Part shown: positions 17,723-27,336 of the stretch, in pieces
How the letters are laid out: each line of letters opens with the position of its first letter
Numbering within the stretch: the first letter of the stretch is position 1
Origin: Candidatus Binatia bacterium
GTDB taxonomy: Bacteria > Vulcanimicrobiota > Vulcanimicrobiia > Vulcanimicrobiales > Vulcanimicrobiaceae
Assembly: GCA_035541935.1 (NCBI GenBank)
Contig: DATKMJ010000063.1
Coordinates: 1-64,000, forward strand
Length of the DNA: 64,000 nt
Direction: 5' to 3'
Position numbers and translations under genes: made by a program
Notes under the pieces: model-generated
Seen by the model: only the letters and a program-made list of their open reading frames with translations
Told to the model about the DNA's origin: nothing
The model's database searches: none

Positions 17723-19531
17723 ATGCTCAAGACTCGTGGGTTCTCGGCGATCCTCGCCGCGGCGGCGCTGGCCGCCGCGGTGCTGCCGGTGCAGCGCATC
17801 TCGGCGGCGCCTAACGAAGGGCAGCCGGCCGGCGCGACGATTCCGACGGCGCTCCCCACGCTCGTGCTTCCCGCGCTGCCGAGCGTCGCGCCGGGCTATC
17901 GCGCGCCGCAAGTCGAGCCGAGCGCGGCGCGGATCGTCGGCGTCACGCAGCAGCCCTTCGTCGGCATCTCGCTCCAAGATGCGATTACGATGGCGCTGCT
18001 CAAGAATCCGAACCTCGCGATCTCGGCGTCGAACTTCAAGGTCGCGCGCTACCAGATCGTCGAGGCGAAGGGCCAGTTCGACGTGCAGCTGCACCTCGAG
18101 CCGACGTCGAGCTTTTCCGTCAACCCACCGGTGAACTTCCTCGAAGCCGGACCCGGTCTGGGAGGCATCTACACGCCCGGACCAGTCCCTACGACCGGCC
18201 CCGGCAACATCGTGCAGAATCAGTCGACGTTCCAGTACGGAGCCGGCGGCCAGACCGTGAGCGGCACGACCTATCAGGCCGGCATCCAGCAGAGCCGCAC
18301 CTACAACAACACGGTCTTCGACGCGTATAATCCCTACTATCTCGCAACGTTGAACCTGGCCGTGACGCAGCCGCTGCTCAAGAACCTCGGCATGAACGCG
18401 GCGAAGCGCCGCCTCAAGCTCGCCGTGGTCAACGCCGACGCGGACTCCGCGCAGGCGCTCATCGATACCTCGAACACGATATCCGAGGTCGACGACACCT
18501 ACTGGAACCTCGTCGCCGCCTGGCGCAACGTCGCGATTCAAGAGGACGCGCTCAAAGAGGCGGTCGAGCAGCAGCAGAGCAACGTACGCCTCGCCAAGCG
18601 CGGCGCTGCGGCGCCGATCGACGCGATCGAATCGGAGACGCAGGTCGCGAACTTCCAAGACGCCGTCTACTCGGCATTTCAGAACGTCTCGCTCTTGCAG
18701 AATCAGCTCAAGAGCCTCGTCGTCTCGGATGCCGGCGATCCGATCTGGCGCGCGAACCTCGTGCCGACCTCGTCGGTGCAAGCGTTGCCGACCGCGTCGG
18801 ATCTCGCGACGATCGTCGCAGAGGGCGAGCGCAATCGTCCCGAGGTTCGTCAGGCCGAGGACAAGCGGCTCGAGGCCGACCTCGACCGCGCCTACGCCAA
18901 GAGCGAATCGCTGCCGCAGGCCGACGTGCAGGTGCAGTATCTCAGCAACGGCTTCGCCGGAATTCTCGCGCCGACGCCGGCCTTCTTGAGCAACGTCTGC
19001 ACGTCGCAAGGCCTTCCGGCCTGTCCGACGCCGCCGCCGGAGACGCAAGGAAAGATGGCCTTCGCATATCACAACATGTGGGCGGCCTACTTCCCGACCT
19101 TCAACATTGCGTTCATCGTCGGCTATCCCATACAGGGCAATCTCGCGCGCGGCATGCGCGGCGTCGCCTCGGAAGAGGCCCGCCAGGCGAAGATTCTCAT
19201 GCAGGGCGTCGCCGAGCGGATCGGCGCCGAGGCGCGCAACGCGCTGCAGAGTTATCAGTCGAGTCTCTCGCGCCTCGCCGCGGCGAAGAAGTCGCGCGAG
19301 TCGGCCGACGCCGTCTATGCGAGCGAGGTGCGCAAGTTTCACGCCGGCGCCTCGACGACGTTTCTCGTGTTGCAGCGTCAGGTGCAGCTCGAGCAGGCGC
19401 GCGGCCTCGAGCTGCAGGCGCAGACCGACCTCAATAAATCGGTCGTCGAGCTGCAGCGCGTCGACGGCTCGATTCTGAGCACCAACGGGGTCAATCTGCA
19501 AACCATCGGCACCGAGGCGCTCGCGCGCTGA
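17723..19531 (+). CDS. TolC-family outer-membrane efflux protein, copy 1
   Basis: A 602-residue protein with signal peptide (FSAILAAAALAAAVLPVQRI) and two outer-membrane efflux protein repeats. The first begins ISLQDAITMALLKNPNLAIS; coiled-coil segments include NTISEVDDTYWNLVAAWRNV and ARNALQSYQSSLSRLAAAKK. It starts 2 nt after the MFS stop. An insertion in the first beta region carries a Pro/Gly-rich loop. It is closely related to the next gene, and both end with a VVELQRV-G-ILS-NGV motif, so they are tandem duplicates that have diverged. Confidence 0.9.
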   Translation: MLKTRGFSAILAAAALAAAVLPVQRISAAPNEGQPAGATIPTALPTLVLPALPSVAPGYRAPQVEPSAARIVGVTQQPFVGISLQDAITMALLKNPNLAISASNFKVARYQIVEAKGQFDVQLHLEPTSSFSVNPPVNFLEAGPGLGGIYTPGPVPTTGPGNIVQNQSTFQYGAGGQTVSGTTYQAGIQQSRTYNNTVFDAYNPYYLATLNLAVTQPLLKNLGMNAAKRRLKLAVVNADADSAQALIDTSNTISEVDDTYWNLVAAWRNVAIQEDALKEAVEQQQSNVRLAKRGAAAPIDAIESETQVANFQDAVYSAFQNVSLLQNQLKSLVVSDAGDPIWRANLVPTSSVQALPTASDLATIVAEGERNRPEVRQAEDKRLEADLDRAYAKSESLPQADVQVQYLSNGFAGILAPTPAFLSNVCTSQGLPACPTPPPETQGKMAFAYHNMWAAYFPTFNIAFIVGYPIQGNLARGMRGVASEEARQAKILMQGVAERIGAEARNALQSYQSSLSRLAAAKKSRESADAVYASEVRKFHAGASTTFLVLQRQVQLEQARGLELQAQTDLNKSVVELQRVDGSILSTNGVNLQTIGTEALAR

Positions 19532-19539
19532 CGCAGGAC

Positions 19540-21273
19540 GTGAGAGTGCGCACGCTTCCGGCGATCCTCGCGATCGCCGCCGTCCTGCTCGCCGCGCTGC
19601 CGGTGCAGCGCGGTTCGGCGCAGACGCCGCAGCCGGCGCCGAGCATGGCCGAGATCGTCGGCGTGACGCAGAAGCCGTTCGTCGGCATCGCGCTGCAGGA
19701 CGCGGTCGCGATGGCGCTGCTGAAGAATCCAAGCCTCGGCGTCTCGGCTTCGAACGTGCGGATCGCGCGATACCGGATCGTCGAGGCGAAAGCGAACTTC
19801 GACGTGCAGCTCAAGCTCGAGCCGTCGTCGAGCTTCTCGGTGACGCCGCCCGAGAACGTCTTCTTCGCCGGTCCGGGAAGCCCCGGGCTCTATCAGTGCT
19901 ACAACGAGTTCACCGGGCAGTACTATACCTGCTCGACGCAAGGCCCCGGCAACATCATCCAGCACCAATCGTCGTTTCAGTACGGCATCACGGGCCAGAG
20001 CGTCAACGGCACGAGCTATGCCGCGGGCATCGTGCAGACGCGCACGTACAACAACACGCTGATCAACACGTTCAACCCGACGTATCAGGCCTCGCTGAGC
20101 CTCTCCGTCACGCAGCCGCTGCTGCGCAACCTCGGCATGAACACCGTCAAGCGCCAGTTGAAGCTCTCGACGATCGACGCCGACAGCAACGAGGCGCAGG
20201 CGCTCGTCGATGCCTCGAACACGATCTCGCAGGTCGAGGACTCGTATTGGAACCTCGTCGCGGCCTGGCGCGCGGTCGCGATTCAAGAAGAGGCGCTCAA
20301 GGAAGCATCCGATCAAGAGCGCAGCGTCGCTCGCCTCGCCAAACGCGGCGCGGCCCCGCCGGTCGGGGTCGTCGAGGTTCAGGCGCAGGTCGCGAAGTTT
20401 CAGGCCGGCGTCTTCTCGGCGATCCAGACCGTCTCGCAACTGCAGATCCAGCTCAAAAGCCTGATCGTCGCCGACCCGAAGGATCCGATCTGGAACGCGA
20501 ACCTCGTGCCGTCGTCGCCGGTGCAGGAGCTGCCGGCCGCCGGCGATCTCGCGGCGATCGTCGCGCAGGCGCAGCGCAATCGGCCGGAGGTGCGTCAAGC
20601 GTACGACGTGCGCCGGCAAGCCGACGTCGATCGCGCCTACGCGAAGAACCAAGCGCTTCCGCAAGGGGACCTCCAGATTCTCTACATGAGCAACGGCTTC
20701 GCCGGGCTGCTCGCGCCGATTCCGCACTTCGAGCAGTTGAGCTGCAACCTGCCGAATCTCGGATGCCCGACGCCGCCGCCGGAGACGCAAGGCACGATGG
20801 CCTACGCCTATCACAATCTCTGGGCGGCGCGCTACCCGACGTTCAACGTCTCGTTCGTCTTCAACATACCGATCGAGAACAACGTTGCTCGCGGCCTGGC
20901 GCACACCGCCGACGAAGAAGAAGATCAAGCCGCGATCCAGATGCAGAACGTGAACCAGCGCATCGGATCCGAGGCGAACGACGCGCTGCAAGCCTACCAG
21001 TCGGCGCTCTCGCGGCTCTACGCGGGGAGCAAGGCGCGCGAGGCTGCCGAGGCCGTCTACGCAAGCGAAGTGCGCCGTTTTCACAACGGCACGTCGACGA
21101 CGTTCCTCGTGCTGCAGCGTCAGGTCGAGCTCGAAGAGGCGCGCGGGCGCGAGCTCCAGGCGCAGACCGATCTCAACAAGGCCGTCGTCGAGCTCCAGCG
21201 CGTCGAGGGAACGATTCTCTCGGCGAACGGCGTCGACATCGAAAAGCTCGGGACGAAAACCCTAGCCCACTAG
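19540..21273 (+). CDS. TolC-family outer-membrane efflux protein, copy 2
   Basis: A 577-residue paralogue of the preceding gene, starting at GTG 19540, 8 nt after its stop. The signal peptide (LAIAAVLLAALPVQRGSAQ) is followed by EIVGVTQKPFVGIALQDAV, which copy 1 matches closely. The same pair of coiled-coil repeats follows. Differences concentrate in the exposed loop after the first strand (YQCYNEFTGQYYTCSTQGPG), which carries two Cys absent from copy 1. Both could build hetero- or homotrimers with the one adaptor here. Confidence 0.9.
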   Translation: MRVRTLPAILAIAAVLLAALPVQRGSAQTPQPAPSMAEIVGVTQKPFVGIALQDAVAMALLKNPSLGVSASNVRIARYRIVEAKANFDVQLKLEPSSSFSVTPPENVFFAGPGSPGLYQCYNEFTGQYYTCSTQGPGNIIQHQSSFQYGITGQSVNGTSYAAGIVQTRTYNNTLINTFNPTYQASLSLSVTQPLLRNLGMNTVKRQLKLSTIDADSNEAQALVDASNTISQVEDSYWNLVAAWRAVAIQEEALKEASDQERSVARLAKRGAAPPVGVVEVQAQVAKFQAGVFSAIQTVSQLQIQLKSLIVADPKDPIWNANLVPSSPVQELPAAGDLAAIVAQAQRNRPEVRQAYDVRRQADVDRAYAKNQALPQGDLQILYMSNGFAGLLAPIPHFEQLSCNLPNLGCPTPPPETQGTMAYAYHNLWAARYPTFNVSFVFNIPIENNVARGLAHTADEEEDQAAIQMQNVNQRIGSEANDALQAYQSALSRLYAGSKAREAAEAVYASEVRRFHNGTSTTFLVLQRQVELEEARGRELQAQTDLNKAVVELQRVEGTILSANGVDIEKLGTKTLAH

Positions 21274-21284
21274 ATCGCCGTAGG

Positions 21285-22007
21285 CTATCGTGCCTTCAGC
21301 GTCCCCGCGGCGAGCTCGTCCACCATCCAGAGCAGGCGCCCGGAGACCGGCGCGACGATCTGCGCCGGGTATTTCACCGGATCGCGCGGACCCTCGAGCA
21401 CGGTCGCGAGTATCTGCGCTTTCTCGGCGCCTTCGACCGCGAAGACGACCGCGCGCGCGCGGTTGATCACCGCCGGCGTGATCGTGACGCGCCACATCAT
21501 CTGCGATTGCGCGTAGACCGCGCGGACGAGCGCTGCGTCGTCGGTATCCGGCGGCGTTCCGGGAAAGAGCGACGCGGTATGCCCGTCGGATCCGAGCCCG
21601 AGCATGATGAGATCGAACTCCGGCCGGTCGCCGAGATCGGTGCGCAAGACCGAGGCGTACTCGTTTGCGGCCAGGCCCGGATCGATCTCGCCGGCGATGC
21701 GGTGCACGTTCGCAGCCGGGATCGGCACGGAATCGAGGAACGCCTTGCGCGCCATGCGGTAGTTCGATTGCTCGTCGTCCGGCGGCACGCACCGCTCGTC
21801 GCCGAAGTAGACGAAGACGTCGCTCCACGAGAGTTCGTCTCGCAGCGGGATCTGCGCGAGCAGCTCGTAGGCCGCGCGCGGCGTGTTCCCGCCGGAGAGC
21901 GCGACCCGGAACGCGCCGCGATCGGCGGCGGCAAGCGTCCCGGTCGTTACGAAGAACTCGGCGAGCGCTCGCGCGAGCGCCGGCGGATCCCGATAGACCT
22001 TTAACAC
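21285..22007 (-). CDS. pgl: 6-phosphogluconolactonase
   Basis: Pgl hydrolyses 6-phosphogluconolactone, the second step of the oxidative pentose-phosphate pathway. The 240-residue protein shows VALSGGNTPRAAYELLA, the VYFGDERCVPPDDEQSNYRM active-site block, and LIMLGLGSDGHTASLFPGTP. I take GTG at 22005-22007 as start (MLKVYRDPP); it overlaps the opcA stop by 7 nt. It is the last gene of the minus-strand operon and ends 11 nt from the convergent TolC gene. Confidence 0.92.
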   Translation of the reverse strand: MLKVYRDPPALARALAEFFVTTGTLAAADRGAFRVALSGGNTPRAAYELLAQIPLRDELSWSDVFVYFGDERCVPPDDEQSNYRMARKAFLDSVPIPAANVHRIAGEIDPGLAANEYASVLRTDLGDRPEFDLIMLGLGSDGHTASLFPGTPPDTDDAALVRAVYAQSQMMWRVTITPAVINRARAVVFAVEGAEKAQILATVLEGPRDPVKYPAQIVAPVSGRLLWMVDELAAGTLKAR

Positions 22008-22924
22008 TCCGCGAGGATCGCGCCGGCCGCGGCGAGCGCGCCCGCAAAGATGCGATCGTTGCGCCCCCAGAAGATTGCACGCTCGACGAGCGCCGCGATC
22101 CCGGGGTTCTCGATCGGACGATAGCGCGCGGGGCGCACGCTCGAACCCGAGACGCTCAGGAGAATCGTCTGCGCCTGGGCGTCGGCTTGCGCGACGAACG
22201 TCGAGTGCGACGAGCTCAGCGCGATGCGGACGATGCGCCGCGGCTCGCCCTCCCGTCGAATCGCAAAGGCGACGCGTTTGCCTGACTCGTCGAGCATCGT
22301 ACCCGGGGCGTGCGGCGTCCAGCGCAGCCGGCTCGCGAGCCATCCGAGTAGATAGAGCGCCTCGGGCTCGGAACCACACGCAATCTCGACGCACTGCAAG
22401 TCGCGCAACGCGGGCGCATCCTTGCCGTCGAAGAAGATTGCGACCGACTCTTGCCACGGGGCGAGGCGCAGGTACGCGATATCCGCGAGCGCCATTTGGG
22501 GGTGAAGCGAGACGCATTCGACGACCTCGCGCAGCGCGCTGCGGCCGCCGTCGATGAGCGAGCTGTTGCAGACGACGGTCTCCGCGCTCGCGGAGAGGGC
22601 CGCAAAGCGCTGGTCTCGCGCGATGCCGGGCGCGATCCAGCAGAGCACGATCGGCGCTCCGGGGAGACGCAGCGCATCGACGCTCGCGCGCAGGCTCTCC
22701 GCGGCGCCGTCTTTAACGCCGAGCTCGTTCCAATCGGCGGGATCGACTCGCTCGCGGCTCGGTTCTTGCGTCGCGTCGAGGACGATGACGCGCGCCGGAT
22801 GCTTCGAGACGAGCGTTCGGATTCTGTCGCGCGCGAGCGCGCCGATCGCGGCTTCGTCGAAGAAGACGACGACGGTCATCGTCGCGACGGTCGCTCCGGC
22901 TGCGGCCTCGCGCGTCGCGTTCAC
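22001..22924 (-). CDS. opcA: Glucose-6-phosphate dehydrogenase assembly protein OpcA
   Basis: OpcA aids assembly or activation of G6PDH; it is known mainly from cyanobacteria and actinobacteria. The 307-residue protein lies directly after zwf with a GTGA overlap (start 22922-22924). Typical features are the early TMTVVVFFDEAA strand, an HPARVIVLD strand, the VCNSSLIDGG and VECVSLHPQMALADIAYLRL region, and the LGWLASRLRW helix in the middle. The open frame runs upstream into zwf, but the overlap start is the natural one. Confidence 0.85.
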   Translation of the reverse strand: MNATREAAAGATVATMTVVVFFDEAAIGALARDRIRTLVSKHPARVIVLDATQEPSRERVDPADWNELGVKDGAAESLRASVDALRLPGAPIVLCWIAPGIARDQRFAALSASAETVVCNSSLIDGGRSALREVVECVSLHPQMALADIAYLRLAPWQESVAIFFDGKDAPALRDLQCVEIACGSEPEALYLLGWLASRLRWTPHAPGTMLDESGKRVAFAIRREGEPRRIVRIALSSSHSTFVAQADAQAQTILLSVSGSSVRPARYRPIENPGIAALVERAIFWGRNDRIFAGALAAAGAILAEC

Positions 22925-24480
22925 AGCCTGCGCCACTCGGGGAAGAGGGCGTCCGCGCTCTTCGGTCCTTGACTCCCGGCGGAGTAGTTCGGAAACGAGA
23001 AGTCTTTCGTATTCTGCCAGACCTCGAGAATCGGCGTCACGATCTCCCACGCGCGCTCGACGGCATCCCAACGCGTGAAGAGCGTCTGATCGCCGAGCAT
23101 CGCGTCGCCGATCAGCCGTTCGTACGCCGGGGGCGACTGCACGCCGAAGCCGCTGCCGTAATTGAAGTCCATGAAGACGCTGCGAACGTGTTCCTTCGGC
23201 CCGGGGACCTTCGCCTCGAAACGCAGCGAGATTCCCTCGTCCGGCTCGATCTTGATCACGAGGACGTTGTTCTCGATGCGATCGGTCGACTCGCCGTAGA
23301 AACGGTGCGGAATCGGCTTGAAGGTCACGGCGATCTCCGAGAGTTTGCGGGGAAGCCGCTTTCCGGAGCGCAGGTAGAACGGGACGCCCGCCCAGCGCCA
23401 GTTCTCGACGTAGAGTTTTGCCGCGGCGTACGTTTCGGTGTTCGAGTCGGGAGCGACGTCCTGCTCTTGGCGGTAACCCTTGACCGATCGCCCGTCGATC
23501 GCGCCGGGGCCGTACTGCCCGCGGGCCGACATGTTCCAGACGTCGGCGTGATCCGGCGGATCCACCGCGGAGAGCACCTTGTACTTCTCGTTGCGGATAT
23601 CGTCGGCGTCGGAACTGATCGGCGGCTCCATCGCGACGAGCGCGAGCAGATTAATGACGTGATTCTGAATCATGTCGCGCAGCGCGCCGGCGTTGTCGTA
23701 GTAGCCGCCGCGCTCCTCGACGCCGAGCGACTCCGCCGACGTGATCTGCACGCTCTGCACGTAGTTGCGATTCCAGATCGGTTCGAAGATCGTGTTGGCA
23801 AAACGCAGCGCGAGGATGTCCTGGACGGGCTCTTTGCCGAGGTAGTGGTCGATTCGGTAGATCTCGTTCTCCGGAAAGACCGCTTCGATCGCCGCCTGCA
23901 GCGCGCGCGCCGAAGCGAGATCGGTGCCGAACGGCTTCTCGACGACGATCCGCGTCCAGCCGTCGGCGGATTTGTCGAGCCCCGCCGCCTCGAGGCCTTT
24001 GATGATCGCGGGGAAGACCGGCGGCGGCGTCGAGAGATAGAAGAGGTGGTTCCCGGCGGTTGCAAAATCGCGGTCGTTCTGCGCGAGCCGATCTTTCAAA
24101 GCGACGAAGTGGCGAGCGTCGCTGAAGTCGGCCGTAAGATAACTGATCCGACGCGCGAAATCGTCCCAGAGCGCTCCCTGCGGCTTGGAGTCGGCGGGCA
24201 TGAAAAGATCGAGCTGCTGCCGGCAGTACTCGCGAAAACCGTCGTCGTCGTACGGCGTTCTCGCGAAGCCGACGAGCGCGAAATCGGCCGGCAGCGTGCC
24301 GCGCAGGCGCATCGCGTAGACTGCCGGTAACAGCATCCGTTTGAATAAATCGCCGCTCGCGCCGAAGAAGACGATGCTGCAGGGGTTGGTGATGCGGTCC
24401 GCAGGCAATCCCTCGCGCAGCGGATTGCCCGCGGCGCCGTCGCCGGTCGCCTGCGCCTTCGCGATCGTCTCGTCAGGCAT
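22921..24480 (-). CDS. zwf: Glucose-6-phosphate 1-dehydrogenase
   Basis: Zwf oxidises glucose-6-phosphate to 6-phosphogluconolactone with NADP. The nucleotide-binding GASGDLFKRMLLPA is near residue 39. The substrate site IDHYLGKEPVQDILALRFAN and the VEKPFGTDL block follow. The length, 519 residues, is normal. It begins 6 nt after the tal-pgi stop on the same strand and overlaps opcA. With tkt and tal-pgi upstream, the operon covers much of the pentose-phosphate pathway, but 6-phosphogluconate dehydrogenase is not in the window. Confidence 0.96.
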   Translation of the reverse strand: MPDETIAKAQATGDGAAGNPLREGLPADRITNPCSIVFFGASGDLFKRMLLPAVYAMRLRGTLPADFALVGFARTPYDDDGFREYCRQQLDLFMPADSKPQGALWDDFARRISYLTADFSDARHFVALKDRLAQNDRDFATAGNHLFYLSTPPPVFPAIIKGLEAAGLDKSADGWTRIVVEKPFGTDLASARALQAAIEAVFPENEIYRIDHYLGKEPVQDILALRFANTIFEPIWNRNYVQSVQITSAESLGVEERGGYYDNAGALRDMIQNHVINLLALVAMEPPISSDADDIRNEKYKVLSAVDPPDHADVWNMSARGQYGPGAIDGRSVKGYRQEQDVAPDSNTETYAAAKLYVENWRWAGVPFYLRSGKRLPRKLSEIAVTFKPIPHRFYGESTDRIENNVLVIKIEPDEGISLRFEAKVPGPKEHVRSVFMDFNYGSGFGVQSPPAYERLIGDAMLGDQTLFTRWDAVERAWEIVTPILEVWQNTKDFSFPNYSAGSQGPKSADALFPEWRRL

Positions 24481-24486
24481 CGCCGG

Positions 24487-27327
24487 CTATGCGCGTACCG
24501 TCAGGGCCCGGTCGACAATGGAGGGCAGCAGCGCGAGCCGCGGAGCGGCGTCGCGCTTGAAGTGGATTCGCACGCCGCGCCGGCCGCGCTTATCGAGCGA
24601 GATCCAGTCGCCGAGCGCCTGTGCGGCGAGCAGCGTGCGGAAGCCAACGTTCATTCCGGGAATCATCGGATCGTCGGGATCGTCGGCCGTGATCTGCAGG
24701 ACGACGCACGTCTCCGGTCCGCCCTTGTGGAGCTGCCCCGTCGAGTGCAGGAACCGCGGGCCGAAGCCGACGGTCGTGGCGACGCGAAACGCATCGCGTA
24801 TCTTGACGCGCAGATCAGTCAGGAGCGCCTCGTGCGTCGCGTTGCGCGCGATGTAGGCCGTTATCGCCATATAGTCGCCCGGGCGCAGCTGCGCGAAGAG
24901 CCCCGCGAGCGCTTCGTCGGGCTGTTTCGCCGAGAGACCGCGGCTTCCCGAGAGGTAGGTTATGTCGAAATCGGCGCCCGCGACGTTCGGTTGCGGCTCG
25001 TCGAATTTTCCGTTGCGCGCGTACTGCGCGAGCAGCGCGACGGTGTTATCCTTGGACTCCTGCACGTTGGGCTGGTCGAACGCGTTGATGCCGAGAATCA
25101 CGCCGGCTGCGGCGACGGCGATCTCCCAGATGTAGAACTGCTCGCCGAGATCGTAGGCGTCGTTCATGTCGAGCCGGATGACGGGATGGCCTGCGCTCTC
25201 GAGCGCGTGCAGTTTCGCAGCAACGGTTGGGTCGGGATCGGGCAGGTTCGCGCCGACGTAGGCAAAGACGCGGTCTTGCGAGTAGTTGCCGGGCTCACCG
25301 AGCGGCTCGCCTTCGATCGGCACGATGCCCTTGCCGAGTTTGCCGGTCGATTCGGCGACGAGCTGCTCGGCCCACGCGCCGAACGCTTTGACCGAGGGAT
25401 GCGTGACGATCGTCAGTTTGTCGCGCCCGTTGACGGCCAGGCCGCCGATCGCGGCGCCGAAACGCACGCCCGGCGCCGTGCGCGGGTCGACGGTGCGGTC
25501 GTTGGCGTGCATCGCGCCGAGCGCCCGGTCGAGCAAGAGGTTGATGTTGTATCCGGCGATCGCCGACGGCGCGACGCCGACGAACGAGAGGGCCGAATAG
25601 CGGCCTCCGATGTTTGGGTCGTTTTCAAAGTCGGCGCGAAAGGCTTCTTGCTGCGCCTCCTTGTCGAGCGTCGTTCCCGGATCGGTGATTGCTACGAAGT
25701 TACGTCCGGCGGTCGCCGCACCCGATTCTTTGGAGACCTTCTCGTGAAAGTATGCGTAGAAGGCGTTGGGCTCCGTGGTCGTACCGCTCTTGCTCGAGAT
25801 GATGAAGAGGGTCGCCGGGATGTGGAGTTCTCCCTCGAGCTCCTTGATCTGTTGCGGGCACGTCGAGTCGAGCACGTGTAAGCGCGGGTAGCCCTTCATC
25901 GGGCCGAACGTGTCGGCGAGAATATCGGGCGCGAGCGAACTGCCGCCCATGCCGCAGACGACGGCGGAGTCGAAGTGCTCCTTCGCCTCGCGCGCGAAGG
26001 AGCGCAGGCCGGCGACCTCCTCGAGCATGTGCTGCTGGACGTCGAGCCATCCCAGCGACTTCTTGATGATCGCGATCGCGTCCGGATCGGTAGACCAGAG
26101 CGTTGCGTCGTGCGCCCAAAGGCGCTTGAGAAAATCGTCAGCGGCGAGGCGATCGAGCGCCGCGTCGAAGTGCGGTTTCGCCTCGCCGAGCGCGAGGTGA
26201 ACGCGCTCCGCGCCGCCCGACGAGAGGAGTTTTTGCTTGTAGACGATCGCGCCGAGCAGCGCGGCGAAGGAGTCGCTGAAGAGCGTGACGCCCTCGGCCT
26301 GTAGATCGTGCGTGACGTCGAAGAGCGAGATCTTCGCCTCCTGCAGGCCGCGCAGCACGTCGACCGCACCGCGCAGATCGCTCTCGACGGTGTCGGGCAC
26401 GACGTTGCCGTGATCGAGCAACGCGTCGAGCGTAGCGGGCGGCATCGTGTTGACGGTATCGGGTCCTACGACGGTCTCGACGTACATCAGGTCGGGATAG
26501 TGCGGATTCTTCGTGGACGTGGACGCCCAGAGCGGCCGCTGGACCGCGCCGCCCTTCGCTTTGAGTTCGGCAAACTCGTCGCCGTAGAAGAGCTCCTTGA
26601 ACTTTTGATAGGTAATCTTGAGGCCGGCGATCCCGGTCTTGCCGAGCAGGTGCTCGAGCTTCTCGCCTTTCGCGATGCGATCTTGGAGCAGCTTGTCGAC
26701 GGCCGTGTCGATGCGGCTGACAAAGACGGAGTTCACGGAGCGGAGCTTGTCGATCGGCTTCCCCTCGGCGACGCGGCGCCGCAACCCCTTGATATAGGCC
26801 ATCGCGGCCTTCTCGTACATCTCGACCGAGAAGATCAGCGTGACGTTGATGTTGTAGCCTTGATAGATCGCCTCTTCGATCGCCGGCAGTCCGGCCTTCG
26901 TCCCAGGGATCTTGATCATGACGTTTGGCCGCTTGACGCGATCCCAGAGTTCCTTCACCATCGCGATCGTGCCGGCGCTGTCGTCGGCGAGCAGCGGCGA
27001 GACCTCGAGGCTGACGAAGCCGTCGTTGCCGCCGGACGACGCGAAGACCGGAGCGAACGCGTCGCACGCGCTCTGGATATCCGCAATCGCCAGATCCCAA
27101 AAGAGCGCGTCCGCGCTCTTCTCCGATCCGATCAGCGAACGCAGTTGCTCGTCGTAATCGGTTCCGGCCCCGATCGCCTTCTCGAAGATCGTCGGGTTGC
27201 TCGTCATGCCGCGCAAGCCGTTGTCAATAAGGCGTTTGAGCTCGCCCGATGCGAACATGCTGCGCCGGACGTTGTCGAGCCAGACGCTCTGTCCGGCGTC
27301 GAGCAACTGCTGGGCTTGGTTCTTCAT
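24487..27327 (-). CDS. tal-pgi: Bifunctional transaldolase / glucose-6-phosphate isomerase
   Basis: A natural fusion of 946 residues. Residues 1 to about 370 are transaldolase (SVWLDNVRRSM, the TSNPTIFEKAI block, MIKIPGTKAG with the Schiff-base Lys, NINVTLIFSVEMY). The rest is phosphoglucose isomerase (CGMGGSSLAPDILADTFG, ISSKSGTTTEPNAFYAYFHE, INAFDQPNVQESK, and HSTGQLHKGGPETCVVLQIT near the end). Both active sites look intact. Such fusions are known in other bacteria. It has an AGGAGAGG ribosome binding site and lies 9 nt after tkt. One polypeptide here links the non-oxidative branch with glucose-6-phosphate supply for zwf. Confidence 0.94.
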   Translation of the reverse strand: MKNQAQQLLDAGQSVWLDNVRRSMFASGELKRLIDNGLRGMTSNPTIFEKAIGAGTDYDEQLRSLIGSEKSADALFWDLAIADIQSACDAFAPVFASSGGNDGFVSLEVSPLLADDSAGTIAMVKELWDRVKRPNVMIKIPGTKAGLPAIEEAIYQGYNINVTLIFSVEMYEKAAMAYIKGLRRRVAEGKPIDKLRSVNSVFVSRIDTAVDKLLQDRIAKGEKLEHLLGKTGIAGLKITYQKFKELFYGDEFAELKAKGGAVQRPLWASTSTKNPHYPDLMYVETVVGPDTVNTMPPATLDALLDHGNVVPDTVESDLRGAVDVLRGLQEAKISLFDVTHDLQAEGVTLFSDSFAALLGAIVYKQKLLSSGGAERVHLALGEAKPHFDAALDRLAADDFLKRLWAHDATLWSTDPDAIAIIKKSLGWLDVQQHMLEEVAGLRSFAREAKEHFDSAVVCGMGGSSLAPDILADTFGPMKGYPRLHVLDSTCPQQIKELEGELHIPATLFIISSKSGTTTEPNAFYAYFHEKVSKESGAATAGRNFVAITDPGTTLDKEAQQEAFRADFENDPNIGGRYSALSFVGVAPSAIAGYNINLLLDRALGAMHANDRTVDPRTAPGVRFGAAIGGLAVNGRDKLTIVTHPSVKAFGAWAEQLVAESTGKLGKGIVPIEGEPLGEPGNYSQDRVFAYVGANLPDPDPTVAAKLHALESAGHPVIRLDMNDAYDLGEQFYIWEIAVAAAGVILGINAFDQPNVQESKDNTVALLAQYARNGKFDEPQPNVAGADFDITYLSGSRGLSAKQPDEALAGLFAQLRPGDYMAITAYIARNATHEALLTDLRVKIRDAFRVATTVGFGPRFLHSTGQLHKGGPETCVVLQITADDPDDPMIPGMNVGFRTLLAAQALGDWISLDKRGRRGVRIHFKRDAAPRLALLPSIVDRALTVRA

Positions 27328-27336
27328 GATCCTCTC

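Noticed and set aside
14916-19732. Antisense frames of 593 and 718 codons across the efflux operon
   Set aside because: Low-complexity Arg/Asp/Ala composition and no motif; the opposite strand encodes clear HlyD, MFS and TolC proteins.
25950-25980. Another copy of the GAGTCGAAG repeat in tal-pgi
   Set aside because: Only the 9-base core matches, and the encoded residues are conserved in phosphoglucose isomerases.
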